Below, in pieces: positions 27,884-36,829 of a stretch of DNA of 64,000 nucleotides (position 1 is its first letter; the number at the start of each line of letters is the position of its first letter). The position numbers were made by a program, and so were the translations under genes. The notes below the pieces were generated by a model that saw only the letters and a program-made list of their open reading frames with translations, had not been told where the DNA came from and searched no databases. This stretch comes from an uncultured Alistipes sp. (lineage in GTDB: Bacteria; Bacteroidota; Bacteroidia; Bacteroidales; Rikenellaceae): NCBI GenBank assembly GCA_947623965.1, contig CANQIF010000003.1, positions 62,001 to 126,000 of the forward strand, read 5' to 3'.

Positions 27884-27909
27884 AAATCTTTTCTTGCGTT
27901 CTCGCCGGT

Positions 27910-27948
27910 CAAAACACGAAATCCCGAGGGTGCATCTCGGGGTTTCGG
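27910..27948 (-). terminator. terminator downstream of the DUF4270 gene
   Basis: On the minus strand CGAAACCCCGAG pairs with CTCGGGATTTCG around a short loop, followed by TGTTTTG; the T tract is weak. Confidence 0.65.
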
Positions 27949-27970
27949 CGTCGGCTCGACAGTCAGTTCG

Positions 27971-29587
27971 TTATTTGATCATGTTGTAGGTCAGTTCGAA
28001 GCGGATCGGAGCCGTCAGCGCCGGTTCGGCGTCGTTGTTCGATCCCTGCAGGAAGCTCGCGTCGAACGAGTAGGCGCCGTAGGCCTCCGGACCGAGGTAG
28101 ATCGTGCGCCCCTCGACCTTGCCGAGGTCCACCGCACGCCCTTCGGCCTTCGCCGCGTCGCGCTCCTTCCGGTAACTGTTCCACAACTTCTGCACGCAGC
28201 CCGTGATGTTCATCCCGTAGCGGCCGTGGCTGCGGTTGATGTAGCCGCCGTAGTCGAGCGTCGTGCCGTAGCTCTGCTCGTAGGAGTAGGCGTAATCCGA
28301 TACGGGGGTCAGCTTCTTGTAGGAGGTGTAGAGCCCCAGCCGGCTCTGCGCGCCGTCCATCTCGTCGAGCAGCGCCCGGTAGCGCTCGTCCCCCAGTTCG
28401 GCGGGGGTGAGCGAGAGGTAGTCGTAGCAGCTCGACGGGAAGTAGAAGTAGATCATCGCCTGCGAGAAGGCCAGCGTCGAGAACTCCTTCTTCGTGGCGG
28501 CCTTTTCGTCGGCGAGCACCTTCTCCAGCTCATCGAAGAAGGCCTGCGTGAAGGTCAGCTCCGAGAGGACGCCGCCCAACCCCTCGACGATCAGCTGCGA
28601 CCGCTCGGGGCGCTCCTGCACCGCCTCGTTGACCTCCTCGACCCGCAGCCCGAGCGATCCTTGCGCATAGTCGTGGCGGATCGTGTTGACCGAGACGTTC
28701 GAGTTGTCGCCGAAGGGGTCGATGAAGTTGAAGTAGACGCCGATCGTGTCCCGGATCAGCGCCGGGTCCTCCTTGCGGCGGTTGCGTCCGTAGATCGAGA
28801 GGGCTCCGGCGTCGAGCTGCGCGACATAAATCGCCCCCTTCTCCGCGGGTTCGCCTAAAGGACGGATGTAGAGCCCCTTGAAGGCGTCGAGCCACTGCGG
28901 GATGCTGTCGCGGCTGTAGATCGAGTAGTCGTGCTTGTGCGGCCCCTCCTCGAGGAAGATCCGGCGCACGAAGGCGCGGCCCGCCTCGGTGGGCGTCAGC
29001 GTCACGGCTGTGGTGGCGGGACCCCGCTCGCCGCCGAGCGAGAAGGTGAAGAGCGGTTCGGCGGCCGGATCGAAAGTCCCGGCCTCGACGGGGTCGAAGC
29101 GCAGGTAGAAGGTCGTGTCCTCGCTCAGCTTGAGGTAGTCGGAGCTGGTGACCTCGTAGACGGCGAACTGCTGGACGACGGTCGTGTCGCCGCCGTAGTC
29201 GGCGATCGAGAGGTGCAGCTGCACCGAGTCGAGGAAGGGGCGGAAGCCGAAATAGCCCGAATCGACCGTGTAGTAGTTCGTGTACTGGGTCAGGAAGCCG
29301 GCGGTGCGGCGCCCCAGCTTTTCGTGCACCATCGAACCGAAGTAGCCGTAGGAGATGTTCGAGCTGACGATCGAGTCGGTCTGGTAGAGGCGCGTCTCGA
29401 CGTATTTGCGTGGATGGAGGCTCTCGAGGGCCAGGTAGCCGGCCTTCATCTGCTGGTTTTCGGGAACGATGTTCGACCCGAGCGTGTCGTCCGTATCGAA
29501 CGAACAGGCCGTCGCCGCGAGGGCGACCGCCAAGCTCGTCGCGGCGGTGCGCAGCGACCGGAGGCCGAAAAGTTCAGAGTTGCTCAT
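27971..29587 (-). CDS. DUF4270 family lipoprotein
   Basis: A 538-residue exported lipoprotein typical of Bacteroidetes. The start MSNSELFG is followed by a hydrophobic stretch and a lipobox ending AATAC|S (Cys near residue 28), then the DUF4270 hallmark GSNIVPENQQM. The remainder is rich in beta-strand-like aromatic patterns; the function of the family is not established, with outer-membrane association expected. Its start overlaps the end of the upstream glycogen-synthase-like gene by 14 bases, a pairing known in Bacteroides relatives. Confidence 0.88.
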   Translation of the reverse strand: MSNSELFGLRSLRTAATSLAVALAATACSFDTDDTLGSNIVPENQQMKAGYLALESLHPRKYVETRLYQTDSIVSSNISYGYFGSMVHEKLGRRTAGFLTQYTNYYTVDSGYFGFRPFLDSVQLHLSIADYGGDTTVVQQFAVYEVTSSDYLKLSEDTTFYLRFDPVEAGTFDPAAEPLFTFSLGGERGPATTAVTLTPTEAGRAFVRRIFLEEGPHKHDYSIYSRDSIPQWLDAFKGLYIRPLGEPAEKGAIYVAQLDAGALSIYGRNRRKEDPALIRDTIGVYFNFIDPFGDNSNVSVNTIRHDYAQGSLGLRVEEVNEAVQERPERSQLIVEGLGGVLSELTFTQAFFDELEKVLADEKAATKKEFSTLAFSQAMIYFYFPSSCYDYLSLTPAELGDERYRALLDEMDGAQSRLGLYTSYKKLTPVSDYAYSYEQSYGTTLDYGGYINRSHGRYGMNITGCVQKLWNSYRKERDAAKAEGRAVDLGKVEGRTIYLGPEAYGAYSFDASFLQGSNNDAEPALTAPIRFELTYNMIK

Positions 29588-30380
29588 AGAATCGCATGTA
29601 GTTATCGAAAAAGTCCGCCGAGTCGGGTGCCTGGTATTCGAGCACGGGTTTTCCGCTTGCGCGGACGATCCCGAGCAGTTCGGGCGCCACCTTGTCGGAG
29701 GCGATGACCGCACCGTCGGCATAGTCAAGAACGAAACGGCAGAGGTTTTCGTATGAAGGATCGGCCAAAAGCGACAGATTTTCGTCTTTCACCCCTTCGC
29801 CGGCGATTTTCGAGCCGATGGCGGGGTCGATGCGGCCGGGGGTCTGGTTGCCGTAGAGCGAAATGACGACCTTCACGTCGCGGAAAATCGGGTCGTCGGT
29901 GAAGACGCGCTTGAGGTAGACCGGTGCGACGGCCGAGAACCAGCCGTGGCAGTGGACGATGGTGGGGGTCCAGCGCAGCTTCTTGACCGTTTCGAGCACG
30001 CCGCGGGCGAAGAAGATGGCGCGTTCGTCGTTGTCGGCGAAGCCTTCGCCGGTGGCCGGATCGACGAGGGCCGCCTTGCGGGCGAAGTAGTCGTCGTTGT
30101 CGATGAAGTAGATCTGTACGCGCGCGGAGGGGATCGAGGCGACCTTGATGATGAGCTGGTGGTCGTTGTCGTCGATGATGAGGTTCATGCCCGAGAGCCG
30201 GATCACTTCGTGCAGCTGATGGCGGCGCTCGTTGATGCAGCCGTAGCGGGGCATGAACGAGCGGATCTCGTTCCCTCGCTCCTGCATCGCCTGCGTCAGG
30301 GTGCGGCACAGCCGGGAACACTCCGTCTCGGGAAGATAGGGAGCGATCTCCTGACAGATGTACAGAATCTTGTTTGCCAT
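29574..30380 (-). CDS. half-length, degenerate glycogen/starch synthase-like protein
   Basis: Resembles the N-terminal Rossmann domain of GT5 glycogen synthases (MANKILYICQEIAPYLPE, IVHCHGWFSAVAPVYLK, then DGAVIASDKVAPEL) but has only 268 residues instead of about 480, so the nucleotide-sugar-binding C-terminal domain is missing. The conserved KxGGL loop near residue 15 is replaced by PETECSRL. It is therefore unlikely to be a normal glycosyltransferase and may have a structural or regulatory role. Its own promoter lies 20 bases upstream. The complete frame argues for a maintained short gene rather than decay. Confidence 0.8.
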   Translation of the reverse strand: MANKILYICQEIAPYLPETECSRLCRTLTQAMQERGNEIRSFMPRYGCINERRHQLHEVIRLSGMNLIIDDNDHQLIIKVASIPSARVQIYFIDNDDYFARKAALVDPATGEGFADNDERAIFFARGVLETVKKLRWTPTIVHCHGWFSAVAPVYLKRVFTDDPIFRDVKVVISLYGNQTPGRIDPAIGSKIAGEGVKDENLSLLADPSYENLCRFVLDYADGAVIASDKVAPELLGIVRASGKPVLEYQAPDSADFFDNYMRFYEQL

Positions 30381-30400
30381 GTTTCGCGTGAATTTACAGG

Positions 30401-30408
30401 CAAAGATA
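30401..30408 (-). promoter_or_regulatory. -7 promoter element for the GT5-like/DUF4270 operon
   Basis: The minus strand reads TATCTTTG, 20 bases before the ATG at 30380. Confidence 0.7.
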
Positions 30409-30614
30409 GTAATAAAAAATGAGATAACGAGCTTTTCGGCGCAAGAAGATTGTGGATAAGGGGGTTAGAGGGGGGGGCGGGGCGGCTGTTCGTTTGGATG
30501 GCTTGCTGTTTCGTGTTCCGCTGATCCGCTCCCGCAGGCCCGCTTGACAAGATGCCGGCTCGTTGTCAGAGCCGATGCCGCAGGCCTCGGCGGACGGCGG
30601 ATGCCGATGTTTTC

Positions 30615-30810
30615 GCTGTATATTCGACCTCGTCAGAGGTCGGCGGGCCGCAGCCTGGGGCGGCGGAGGCCCGCAGCTCGTATCCGAACCTGCGTGCTCC
30701 GCAGGCCGCGACCCGAAATCGCCTCTTCATTCTTCATTCATCATTCTTCATTTTTCATTTGCGCCTGCAGGGAGCAGGCCCGTCCGCCCGGCTGCGGGGC
30801 TGCCCCTCCG
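30615..30810 (+). repeat. mosaic palindromic repeat island 8
   Basis: One plus-oriented block with hairpin CGACCTCGTCAGAGGTCG at 30625-30642, a GGGCCGCAGCCTGGGG...CCGCAGGCCGCGACCCG block and a TTCATTCTTCATTTTT AT run near 30725-30758. Bases 30410-30614 between promoter and island show only a G-rich tract near 30460-30485. Confidence 0.8.
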
Positions 30811-30909
30811 CAATGTCGCTGTCGCAGGCCTCGGTGCGACCGCTTCCGGCGGATGCCGAAAAGGAAGAAAAAAATGCGAGAATCGTTTGGAACCGGCCGA
30901 AAAAACGTA

Positions 30910-30917
30910 TATCTTTG
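30910..30917 (+). promoter_or_regulatory. -7 promoter element for the membrane-protein pair
   Basis: TATCTTTG, followed by an AT-rich leader and an ATG at 30953. Confidence 0.7.
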
Positions 30918-31022
30918 TAAAGAGTTAACAACCTTAATCACCTTACTAAACGATGAAAAATCCCCCCCCTCGCCCCGGACGGCCTCACGCGCGACGAGCG
31001 GATCGGCCGGCATGCAGCCGGA

Positions 31023-31733
31023 GTGCTGTTGATCTTGCCGGCAATTACAAGCATTCTTCATCTCTTTACTGTTCCTCTTTTTCTTTCTTCGTTTGAATTT
31101 GAAGAATTAGATCTTTTTTTTACGGTTGAGGATCTTCTTTGTATCTTTCTAGACCTGATTGCCTATTTTCTGTTGTGGCGGATCGCCTCCGATACGCCGG
31201 CGAAAACGGCAGTCCTGTTGCTCGGTACATGCGACTCGCTTTTGAACATCCTGAACATCTTGGACCTCTTGGATGTAAACCTGAACCTCTATCTGGTTTC
31301 CTGCGGTCGGGTTTCCCTCTGTCTTGTCTTCGTTTATGCACTTTCGCTGCTGTTGCGCAACCGGCGGCTCGGAGCGTCGGACCGATCGTGGATCGGACTG
31401 CTTGCCGTCGGCCAATGTATCGGGATCGTCTTTTCTTTTTCCATGATTTGGAGGGGCTACCTATATGCCTCTGATTTGTCCGATTTGCATCATTGGTCGG
31501 ATTCGAGATATTATCAAATCTTTGAATATGGCTGGCACATTTTGGGTGCTATCGCCTCTTGGCGCCTCGCCCACTGCCCGCTCTTTGCGGGTCGCCGAGC
31601 CGCGACGGAACCGCTCCCGGCCGGCTTCTATTCGCCGCTGAACCGGTATCTGGCGGCCGTGGTCATCGCATCGGCGGCCGCAGTCGGCGGCCTTACGCTG
31701 CTGTATGCGAATGCAGCGCAGATTGTCGGATAA
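31023..31733 (+). CDS. multi-pass membrane protein of unknown function, possibly phase-variable start
   Basis: A 236-residue frame (GTG start) with about six hydrophobic segments (for example LFTVPLFLSSF, LLCIFLDLIAYFLLW, AVVIASAAAVGGLTLLY); no family recognised. Base composition is clearly more AT-rich than the surroundings, suggesting transfer. The frame continues 5' of the GTG with protein-like codons back to 30957 (DGLTRDERIGRHAAG), and an ATG at 30953 behind a good promoter would join it if the run of eight C at 30962-30969 had seven. The true start may thus be 30953 with a frameshift. The next gene begins 21 bases after its stop. Confidence 0.65.
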   Translation: MLLILPAITSILHLFTVPLFLSSFEFEELDLFFTVEDLLCIFLDLIAYFLLWRIASDTPAKTAVLLLGTCDSLLNILNILDLLDVNLNLYLVSCGRVSLCLVFVYALSLLLRNRRLGASDRSWIGLLAVGQCIGIVFSFSMIWRGYLYASDLSDLHHWSDSRYYQIFEYGWHILGAIASWRLAHCPLFAGRRAATEPLPAGFYSPLNRYLAAVVIASAAAVGGLTLLYANAAQIVG

Positions 31734-31754
31734 ATCCATCGAACGAACGGAATC

Positions 31755-32303
31755 ATGAAAGCATTGATAAACTGGTTTTGGACTTGGGAAAAGTCCATCT
31801 GGAAAGAGAAGATCGAGGCGAACCGCTATTTCGCCACCCTGTCGGTGCTCTTCGCCGCCCTCGTGGGGGCCTGCGTCGTCGGCGGAAATACGCTGCACAG
31901 CTGGTTCGGCTGGGAGCTGCAAAGTTCGGCGCTGGCCGTCTCCGGGCTGCTGCTCTATGTCTGGAGCCTGAATCTGGCCGAGTCGATCATGGCGGCCGAA
32001 GGCGCCGCGGTGGCGGTGCTGCGGGCGCTACTGGTGACGGTCTGCCTCGCGGCGGCCTACGGAATCGGCTACCTCGGCTCGATCGTCATTTTGGTCCTGA
32101 TCGCCCTTTATGTCTCCCTCACGGTGCTCGGCGCCGTACTCTCGTCGATCGGGGAGTCGCCCGAGAAGGGCGGCGGCTATGTCCTCGAAGACGGGACCCG
32201 CGTGAAGAAACGGACGGGCCTCTTCGGCGAGGCCTCCTATACGAGCTCCGACGGCAGCAGCTACGACACCGACGACAACGGCCATACCTTCTACAAGAAA
32301 TAA
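31755..32303 (+). CDS. membrane protein of unknown function
   Basis: A 182-residue protein: a Trp-rich N-terminus (MKALINWFWTWEKSIWKEK), about four hydrophobic segments between residues 27 and 132, then a hydrophilic tail (SYTSSDGSSYDTDDNGHTFYKK). No family is recognised. Its G+C content is higher than that of the gene before it, though they are likely co-transcribed, and it ends at a terminator. Tail and topology suggest an inner-membrane protein with a soluble C-terminus. Confidence 0.7.
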   Translation: MKALINWFWTWEKSIWKEKIEANRYFATLSVLFAALVGACVVGGNTLHSWFGWELQSSALAVSGLLLYVWSLNLAESIMAAEGAAVAVLRALLVTVCLAAAYGIGYLGSIVILVLIALYVSLTVLGAVLSSIGESPEKGGGYVLEDGTRVKKRTGLFGEASYTSSDGSSYDTDDNGHTFYKK

Positions 32304-32342
32304 CCCCCGCCCGGCCGCAGTGCGGAGAGGGCCCGGAACGAG

Positions 32343-32382
32343 ACCCGGCGAGAAATTGTCTCTGCCGGGCTCCTTTTCTTGT
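32343..32382 (+). terminator. intrinsic terminator after the membrane-protein pair
   Basis: CCCGGCGAGA and TCTCTGCCGGG form the stem, followed by CTCCTTTTCTT. Confidence 0.75.
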
Positions 32383-32498
32383 ACTTGAAATGAAAACCGG
32401 CTGTCTATTCCTGCCAGGGGGTGCGGTCGGTTCACGGTTCGCGACCCTCTCAAAAAGCGACCGTCATGTCCGGCACCCCGCCCGCGGCATTCGCCTCC

Positions 32499-34862
32499 CT
32501 ATTCCAGATTGGCACTGTAAGGCAGGCTTTGTATGTATGTTTCCATGAATTCCAGATCGAGGCGCCCCTCCTGAGTGACCGGGAGTTTTATCCGGGCCCC
32601 CTTTATTTTCGTCTGGCTGCACTTCCGACCGTAATTGTACCGGTATTGCTCCATGTTGATGACTGTCACGATGAACATGGCGATATAATTGTTGCATCTG
32701 AAATGCGGGATCAGCTTTTCTACGTGGTCCGAGGCTGAAAAGGGCTCTTCGTGCCAGGAACAGAATCCGTTGACGGCGCTGTCGATCGTAAAGCATCCTC
32801 CCGGTTCGGTATGAAAATCGTAAAAACCCTTTACGCCGTTGTAGGTCGCCTGGGTCGTGACGTAGGGGAAATCGCCGTCGCCGGTCAATTCCAGCTCCTG
32901 CACCGGCGTCGTTTTGGAGCCGGAGATGGTGAAGAGATTCGATCCGTGCAGACGAACCCACCGCCAGCGGCTCGTATCCAAATCGATCTGCCGGTCCGAA
33001 ACCGGCGCATACCGGATATCCGAGGTGTTCTTGTTGTAGTGGAGTTTATAGGAAATGTAGTCCCGGATCGTTTTTTCGAACCGCTCGCGGGTGAGCGATT
33101 CATATTCGGTCGTCATGTACGCCTCCGCACACCAGTCGTCCGAAGCCGACACGCGGTGCATGACGCTTTTTCCGACAACCTCCTTCCGATTGCGGTACAG
33201 ATAGACCCATTCCTGTTTGATCCTCTTTTCCCACAGGCCGTGCACATCGATGCGCCCCAGCTTTTTCCGCTTCTCGAACCCGTCGTCCTTGAAATAGCCG
33301 AAAAACGTCTCTTTGTCTGCCGGGTGGGGTTTATGGGCCGTAAAGACCATGATGCAGGTTACGACACTCTTGTCCGAGTTGTAAAAAAGTTCATCCGGCA
33401 TGGAGAGCACGGCTTCCAGCGTGTGCTTGGCCAACAGCTCTTGTTTCAACTGTGCGATCCGCCCCTTGACGGAGATGGCGCATTGCATGGGGACGATGGC
33501 CACGCAGGTCCCTCCTTCGACGAGCGCTTCGAGGTTCCATTTGACGAATTCCAGCTCTTCGACATCCTTTTTCTTGTCCGACTTGTAGGGCGGATTGAGC
33601 ATGCCGACAGTCGGCTTCAACTTCTTGATCTCGGCGATCCGCGCTGGGTTCAGCCCGTTATCCAGATAGATGTTCGTCTTTCTGTCGCCGTGGATCGCCA
33701 TGTTGGAGGCGGCGAGGCAGTACATCTTGTCCCCCTTTTCGATGCCGATAAGCTGCCTGCTCTTGATCGACTTCTCGATCGCCTTGTCTCCGTTGGCATC
33801 CTGCATCATCTTGCTCATCGAAGCGATCAGGAATCCGCAGGTGCCCGTGCAGTTATCGAAAACGACGGAGTGTTTGTTCACGCCGGCGATCTCCGTGAAA
33901 AAATCCGTAATATGCGTCGGCGTCAGGACGACGCCCAAGTCGTTGCTCGTATTGGCATATCTTAAAAAGGCGATATAAAGCTGCCCCAGGACGTCGTAGT
34001 ATCGGTTGGTCTTTTCGAAGTTGTCGATGTTCTCCTCCATGTCCTCGATCAGGTCCCGCAGGTGGTTGTGACCGTTTTCCTTGGTGAACATGCCCCGGAT
34101 GGTCGCATATTTGGATTCGAGGGTTTGAATTTTGTCATAGCCGACGTTGTTCTTGCGGAACCAGTCCATGACGTCGTTTATCATGTGATTGGCCAGCAGG
34201 AACTGCTCCTCTTCCGTTTTGTAATAGTTCTTGAAGTGGGGAAGCCGCAGCGCCAGCAGGATGCAGCTGGCCAGGATGCACCGTTCGGCTTCATCGATAT
34301 TCATGAGATGAAGCCGCGTGTTCAGGTCCCGCGTATAATCCAGCAGTTTGTCGTAATCCTGCCGCTTTTTTTCCTCCGAGGCGTTCATGCCGTCGTAGTA
34401 CTCCGTCGGCGAGAGAAGCCGGTCGCCGAAGTAGCCGAAAGCGCGAGGCTCCTCCTTTAGGTGCAGGTAGTGCGAGATGCGGAGCTCCTCTTTTCGGGTG
34501 CCGCTTACCGTGATTGCGAGGACATCGAACGATTTGGCGAGGCAGGATGCGTATAACAGGGCGCCGTCGACGGCGTAGTCGCCGTAATGTTTGCGGTCCG
34601 CGCTTTCATGGAATCGTTTGTCGGCCTTGCATTCGATGACAATCAGAAAATTCAGGTCCTTTTTGTATCGGATCATGAAATCGGGATACCCTTTTCCATT
34701 TCCTTTCTTGGAGGCGTTGCGAAGCAACTTGTCGATGAGAGGATCGGCCGAGGACTGTTGCTCGACGATCGCCTCATTTTCATATTGCTTGAAATAATCC
34801 CGAATCAAATTGTCCGTTATGATTTCACGCCGGCCTCCTGTCGTGATGTTCAAGGTATCCAT
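32499..34862 (-). CDS. single-chain nuclease-methyltransferase-specificity restriction enzyme (type IIG-like)
   Basis: A 787-residue protein with three parts. N-terminal nuclease-like domain: GYPDF (Asp61) and VIECKA (Glu77, Lys79) fit a PD-(D/E)xK core. Central N6-adenine methyltransferase: SAM motif FDNCTGTCGF near 335-344 and catalytic NPPY at 423-426. C-terminal region from about 640: an HsdS-like target-recognition domain (WRWVRLHGSNLFTISGSKT, FPYVTTQATYNGV). All functions on one chain suggest a type IIG or related restriction-modification enzyme; no HsdR helicase lies nearby. Lower G+C and different codon use point to horizontal transfer. The start MDTLNITTGG follows a promoter by 42 bases. 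Confidence 0.85.
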   Translation of the reverse strand: MDTLNITTGGRREIITDNLIRDYFKQYENEAIVEQQSSADPLIDKLLRNASKKGNGKGYPDFMIRYKKDLNFLIVIECKADKRFHESADRKHYGDYAVDGALLYASCLAKSFDVLAITVSGTRKEELRISHYLHLKEEPRAFGYFGDRLLSPTEYYDGMNASEEKKRQDYDKLLDYTRDLNTRLHLMNIDEAERCILASCILLALRLPHFKNYYKTEEEQFLLANHMINDVMDWFRKNNVGYDKIQTLESKYATIRGMFTKENGHNHLRDLIEDMEENIDNFEKTNRYYDVLGQLYIAFLRYANTSNDLGVVLTPTHITDFFTEIAGVNKHSVVFDNCTGTCGFLIASMSKMMQDANGDKAIEKSIKSRQLIGIEKGDKMYCLAASNMAIHGDRKTNIYLDNGLNPARIAEIKKLKPTVGMLNPPYKSDKKKDVEELEFVKWNLEALVEGGTCVAIVPMQCAISVKGRIAQLKQELLAKHTLEAVLSMPDELFYNSDKSVVTCIMVFTAHKPHPADKETFFGYFKDDGFEKRKKLGRIDVHGLWEKRIKQEWVYLYRNRKEVVGKSVMHRVSASDDWCAEAYMTTEYESLTRERFEKTIRDYISYKLHYNKNTSDIRYAPVSDRQIDLDTSRWRWVRLHGSNLFTISGSKTTPVQELELTGDGDFPYVTTQATYNGVKGFYDFHTEPGGCFTIDSAVNGFCSWHEEPFSASDHVEKLIPHFRCNNYIAMFIVTVINMEQYRYNYGRKCSQTKIKGARIKLPVTQEGRLDLEFMETYIQSLPYSANLE

Positions 34863-34904
34863 TCCGGTTCTTCTTTGAATAAATCCGTGCGATGCCCGGA
34901 TATG

Positions 34905-34912
34905 CAAAGGTA
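34905..34912 (-). promoter_or_regulatory. -7 promoter element for the restriction-methylase gene
   Basis: The minus strand reads TACCTTTG immediately after the T tract of the queA terminator. Confidence 0.65.
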
Positions 34913-34916
34913 AAGA

Positions 34917-34973
34917 AAAAAAACAAGAAACCAAGAGAGAGGCCTGCTGTTCAGCGGACATCCCTCTTGGTTG
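34917..34973 (-). terminator. intrinsic terminator of the queA operon
   Basis: On the minus strand AACCAAGAG pairs with CTCTTGGTT, followed by TCTTG and eight T. It separates the operon from the restriction gene. Confidence 0.8.
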
Positions 34974-35009
34974 TATTTACTGATTCACCCCCCCCTCTGC
35001 ACCGCGGCG

Positions 35010-36056
35010 TCAGAGGATGAGCATCGCGTCGCCGTAGGTGCCGAAGCGGTAGCCCTCTTCGTGGGCCGTCCGGTAGGCCTTCATCACCAAATCGTACCCG
35101 CCGAAGGCGGCCACCATCATGAGCTGTGTCGAATAGGGCAGGTGGAAGTTCGAGACCATCGCGTCGGCGACCGAAAATTCGTAGGGGGCGAAGATGAACT
35201 TGTTCGTCCAGCCCGTCTCGGACTTGATCGTGCCGCCCGTCGAGACGACCGATTCGAGCGTCCGCATCACCGTCGTGCCGATCGCCGCGATCCGCCGTCC
35301 TTCGCGTTTGGCCCGGTTGACCGCCTCGGCGGCCTCCGGCGGGACGATGTACTGCTCGGAGTCCATCTTGTGTTTCGAAAGGTCCTCGACATCGACCGTG
35401 CGGAAGTTGCCCAGGCCGATGTGGAGCGTCAGGAAGGCGCTCTCCACCCCTTTGATCTCCATGCGCTTGAGCAGGTGCTTCGAGAAGTGCATGCCGGCCG
35501 TCGGCGCCGCCACGGCCCCCTCCTTCGCCGCGAAGATCGTCTGGTAGCGCTCGGCGTCCTCGGGCTCGACCTTCTCGCGGACCCAGCGCGGCAGCGGCGT
35601 CTCGCCCAAGGCGAAAAGCGCCTTCTTGAAGTCGTCGTAGGGACCGTCGAAGAGGAACCGCAGCGTGCGGCCCCGCGAGGTGGTGTTGTCGATCACCTCG
35701 GCCACCAGCAGGTCGTCGTCGCCGAAGTAGAGCTTGTTGCCGATGCGGATCTTGCGCGCCGGATCGACCAGCACGTCCCACAGCCGCAGCTCGCGGTTCA
35801 GCTCGCGCAGCAGAAAGATCTCGATCTCGGCCCCCGTCTTCTCCTTGTTGCCGTAGAGCCGGGCCGGGAAGACCTTCGTGTCGTTGAAGACGAAGAGATC
35901 CCGCTCGTCGAAGTAGTCGAGAATATCCTTAAAGATGCGGTGCTCGATTTCGCCCGTGTCGCGATGCAGCACCATGAGGCGCGAATCGTCGCGGTTCGTG
36001 GCCGGGTATTTCGCCATCTCGGGCGTGAAGTCGTAGCCGTATTGCGAGAGTTTCAT
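35010..36056 (-). CDS. queA: S-adenosylmethionine:tRNA ribosyltransferase-isomerase
   Basis: Forms epoxyqueuosine in tRNA from preQ1 using the ribosyl part of SAM. The protein is 348 residues. Family segments are [44 protein letters not shown] and [14 protein letters not shown], all in order. It is the last gene of a minus-strand run ROK kinase-uppP-truB-queA, 52 bases after truB; a degenerate TTTACCTTCA box between them could be an extra promoter. No other queuosine gene lies in the window. Confidence 0.96.
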   Translation of the reverse strand: MKLSQYGYDFTPEMAKYPATNRDDSRLMVLHRDTGEIEHRIFKDILDYFDERDLFVFNDTKVFPARLYGNKEKTGAEIEIFLLRELNRELRLWDVLVDPARKIRIGNKLYFGDDDLLVAEVIDNTTSRGRTLRFLFDGPYDDFKKALFALGETPLPRWVREKVEPEDAERYQTIFAAKEGAVAAPTAGMHFSKHLLKRMEIKGVESAFLTLHIGLGNFRTVDVEDLSKHKMDSEQYIVPPEAAEAVNRAKREGRRIAAIGTTVMRTLESVVSTGGTIKSETGWTNKFIFAPYEFSVADAMVSNFHLPYSTQLMMVAAFGGYDLVMKAYRTAHEEGYRFGTYGDAMLIL

Positions 36057-36108
36057 GAAAATCGTCGGTTTTGAAGGTAAAGCAATCTAAAACAATACGC
36101 AAAAAAAC

Positions 36109-36825
36109 TCAAAAGGTTTCAAGCTCCTGCAATTTTTCCAAAAAACGATCCACTTGCCAGCCGTTTTCGGCCGTGAAGCCGCCGCTGCGCGTGCGGCGCA
36201 GGCCCGTCAGATGAGCCCCGCTGCCGAGCGCCTCGCCGATCTCGCGGGCCAGCGAGCGGATGTAGGTGCCGCGGCTGCAGCGGATCCGCAGCCGCAGGTC
36301 GGGCAGCTCGAACCGTTCGACCGTCAGCTCGTAGATGCGGATCAGCACCTGCTTCAGTTCGATGCTTTCGCCCGCCCGGGCGATGTCGTAGGCGCGCGTT
36401 CCCTCGATCTTCTTGGCCGAATAGAGGGGCGGCTCCTGCAGCCGCTCGCCCATGAGGGCGGGGAGTGCCGCGTCGAGCGCCTCGCGCGTGATGTGTTCGT
36501 AGGGGTAGGTGCGGTCGATCGGGTGTTCGAGGTCGTAGCTCGGGGTGGTGGCTCCGAAGCGGATGTCGGCTACGTACTCCTTCTCCTCGCTCTGCAGCGC
36601 CTCGACCATCTTCGTGGCGCGGCCGATGCAGACGACGAGCACGCCCGTCGCCAGCGGGTCGAGCGTCCCGGCGTGGCCCACCTTGATCCGGCGGTAGCCG
36701 AGGTGGCGCAGGGTGAACTTGATCTTGCGCACCACGTCGGCCGAGGTCCAGTTCAGGGGCTTGTCGATGACGGCGATGTAGCCCTCCTCGAAGTTGATGC
36801 CCCGCAGGTCGTGTTCTTCAGCCAT
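36109..36825 (-). CDS. truB: tRNA pseudouridine(55) synthase
   Basis: Makes pseudouridine 55 in the tRNA T loop. The protein is 238 residues. Catalytic Asp is in GHAGTLDPLATGVL near residue 55; YIAVIDKPLNWTSADVV and CSRGTYIRSLAREIG are family hallmarks. The short length without a PUA domain is normal in this phylum. It starts 4 bases after uppP and belongs to the same operon, linking tRNA modification with envelope lipid recycling only by position. Confidence 0.97.
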   Translation of the reverse strand: MAEEHDLRGINFEEGYIAVIDKPLNWTSADVVRKIKFTLRHLGYRRIKVGHAGTLDPLATGVLVVCIGRATKMVEALQSEEKEYVADIRFGATTPSYDLEHPIDRTYPYEHITREALDAALPALMGERLQEPPLYSAKKIEGTRAYDIARAGESIELKQVLIRIYELTVERFELPDLRLRIRCSRGTYIRSLAREIGEALGSGAHLTGLRRTRSGGFTAENGWQVDRFLEKLQELETF

Positions 36826-36829
36826 GGTG

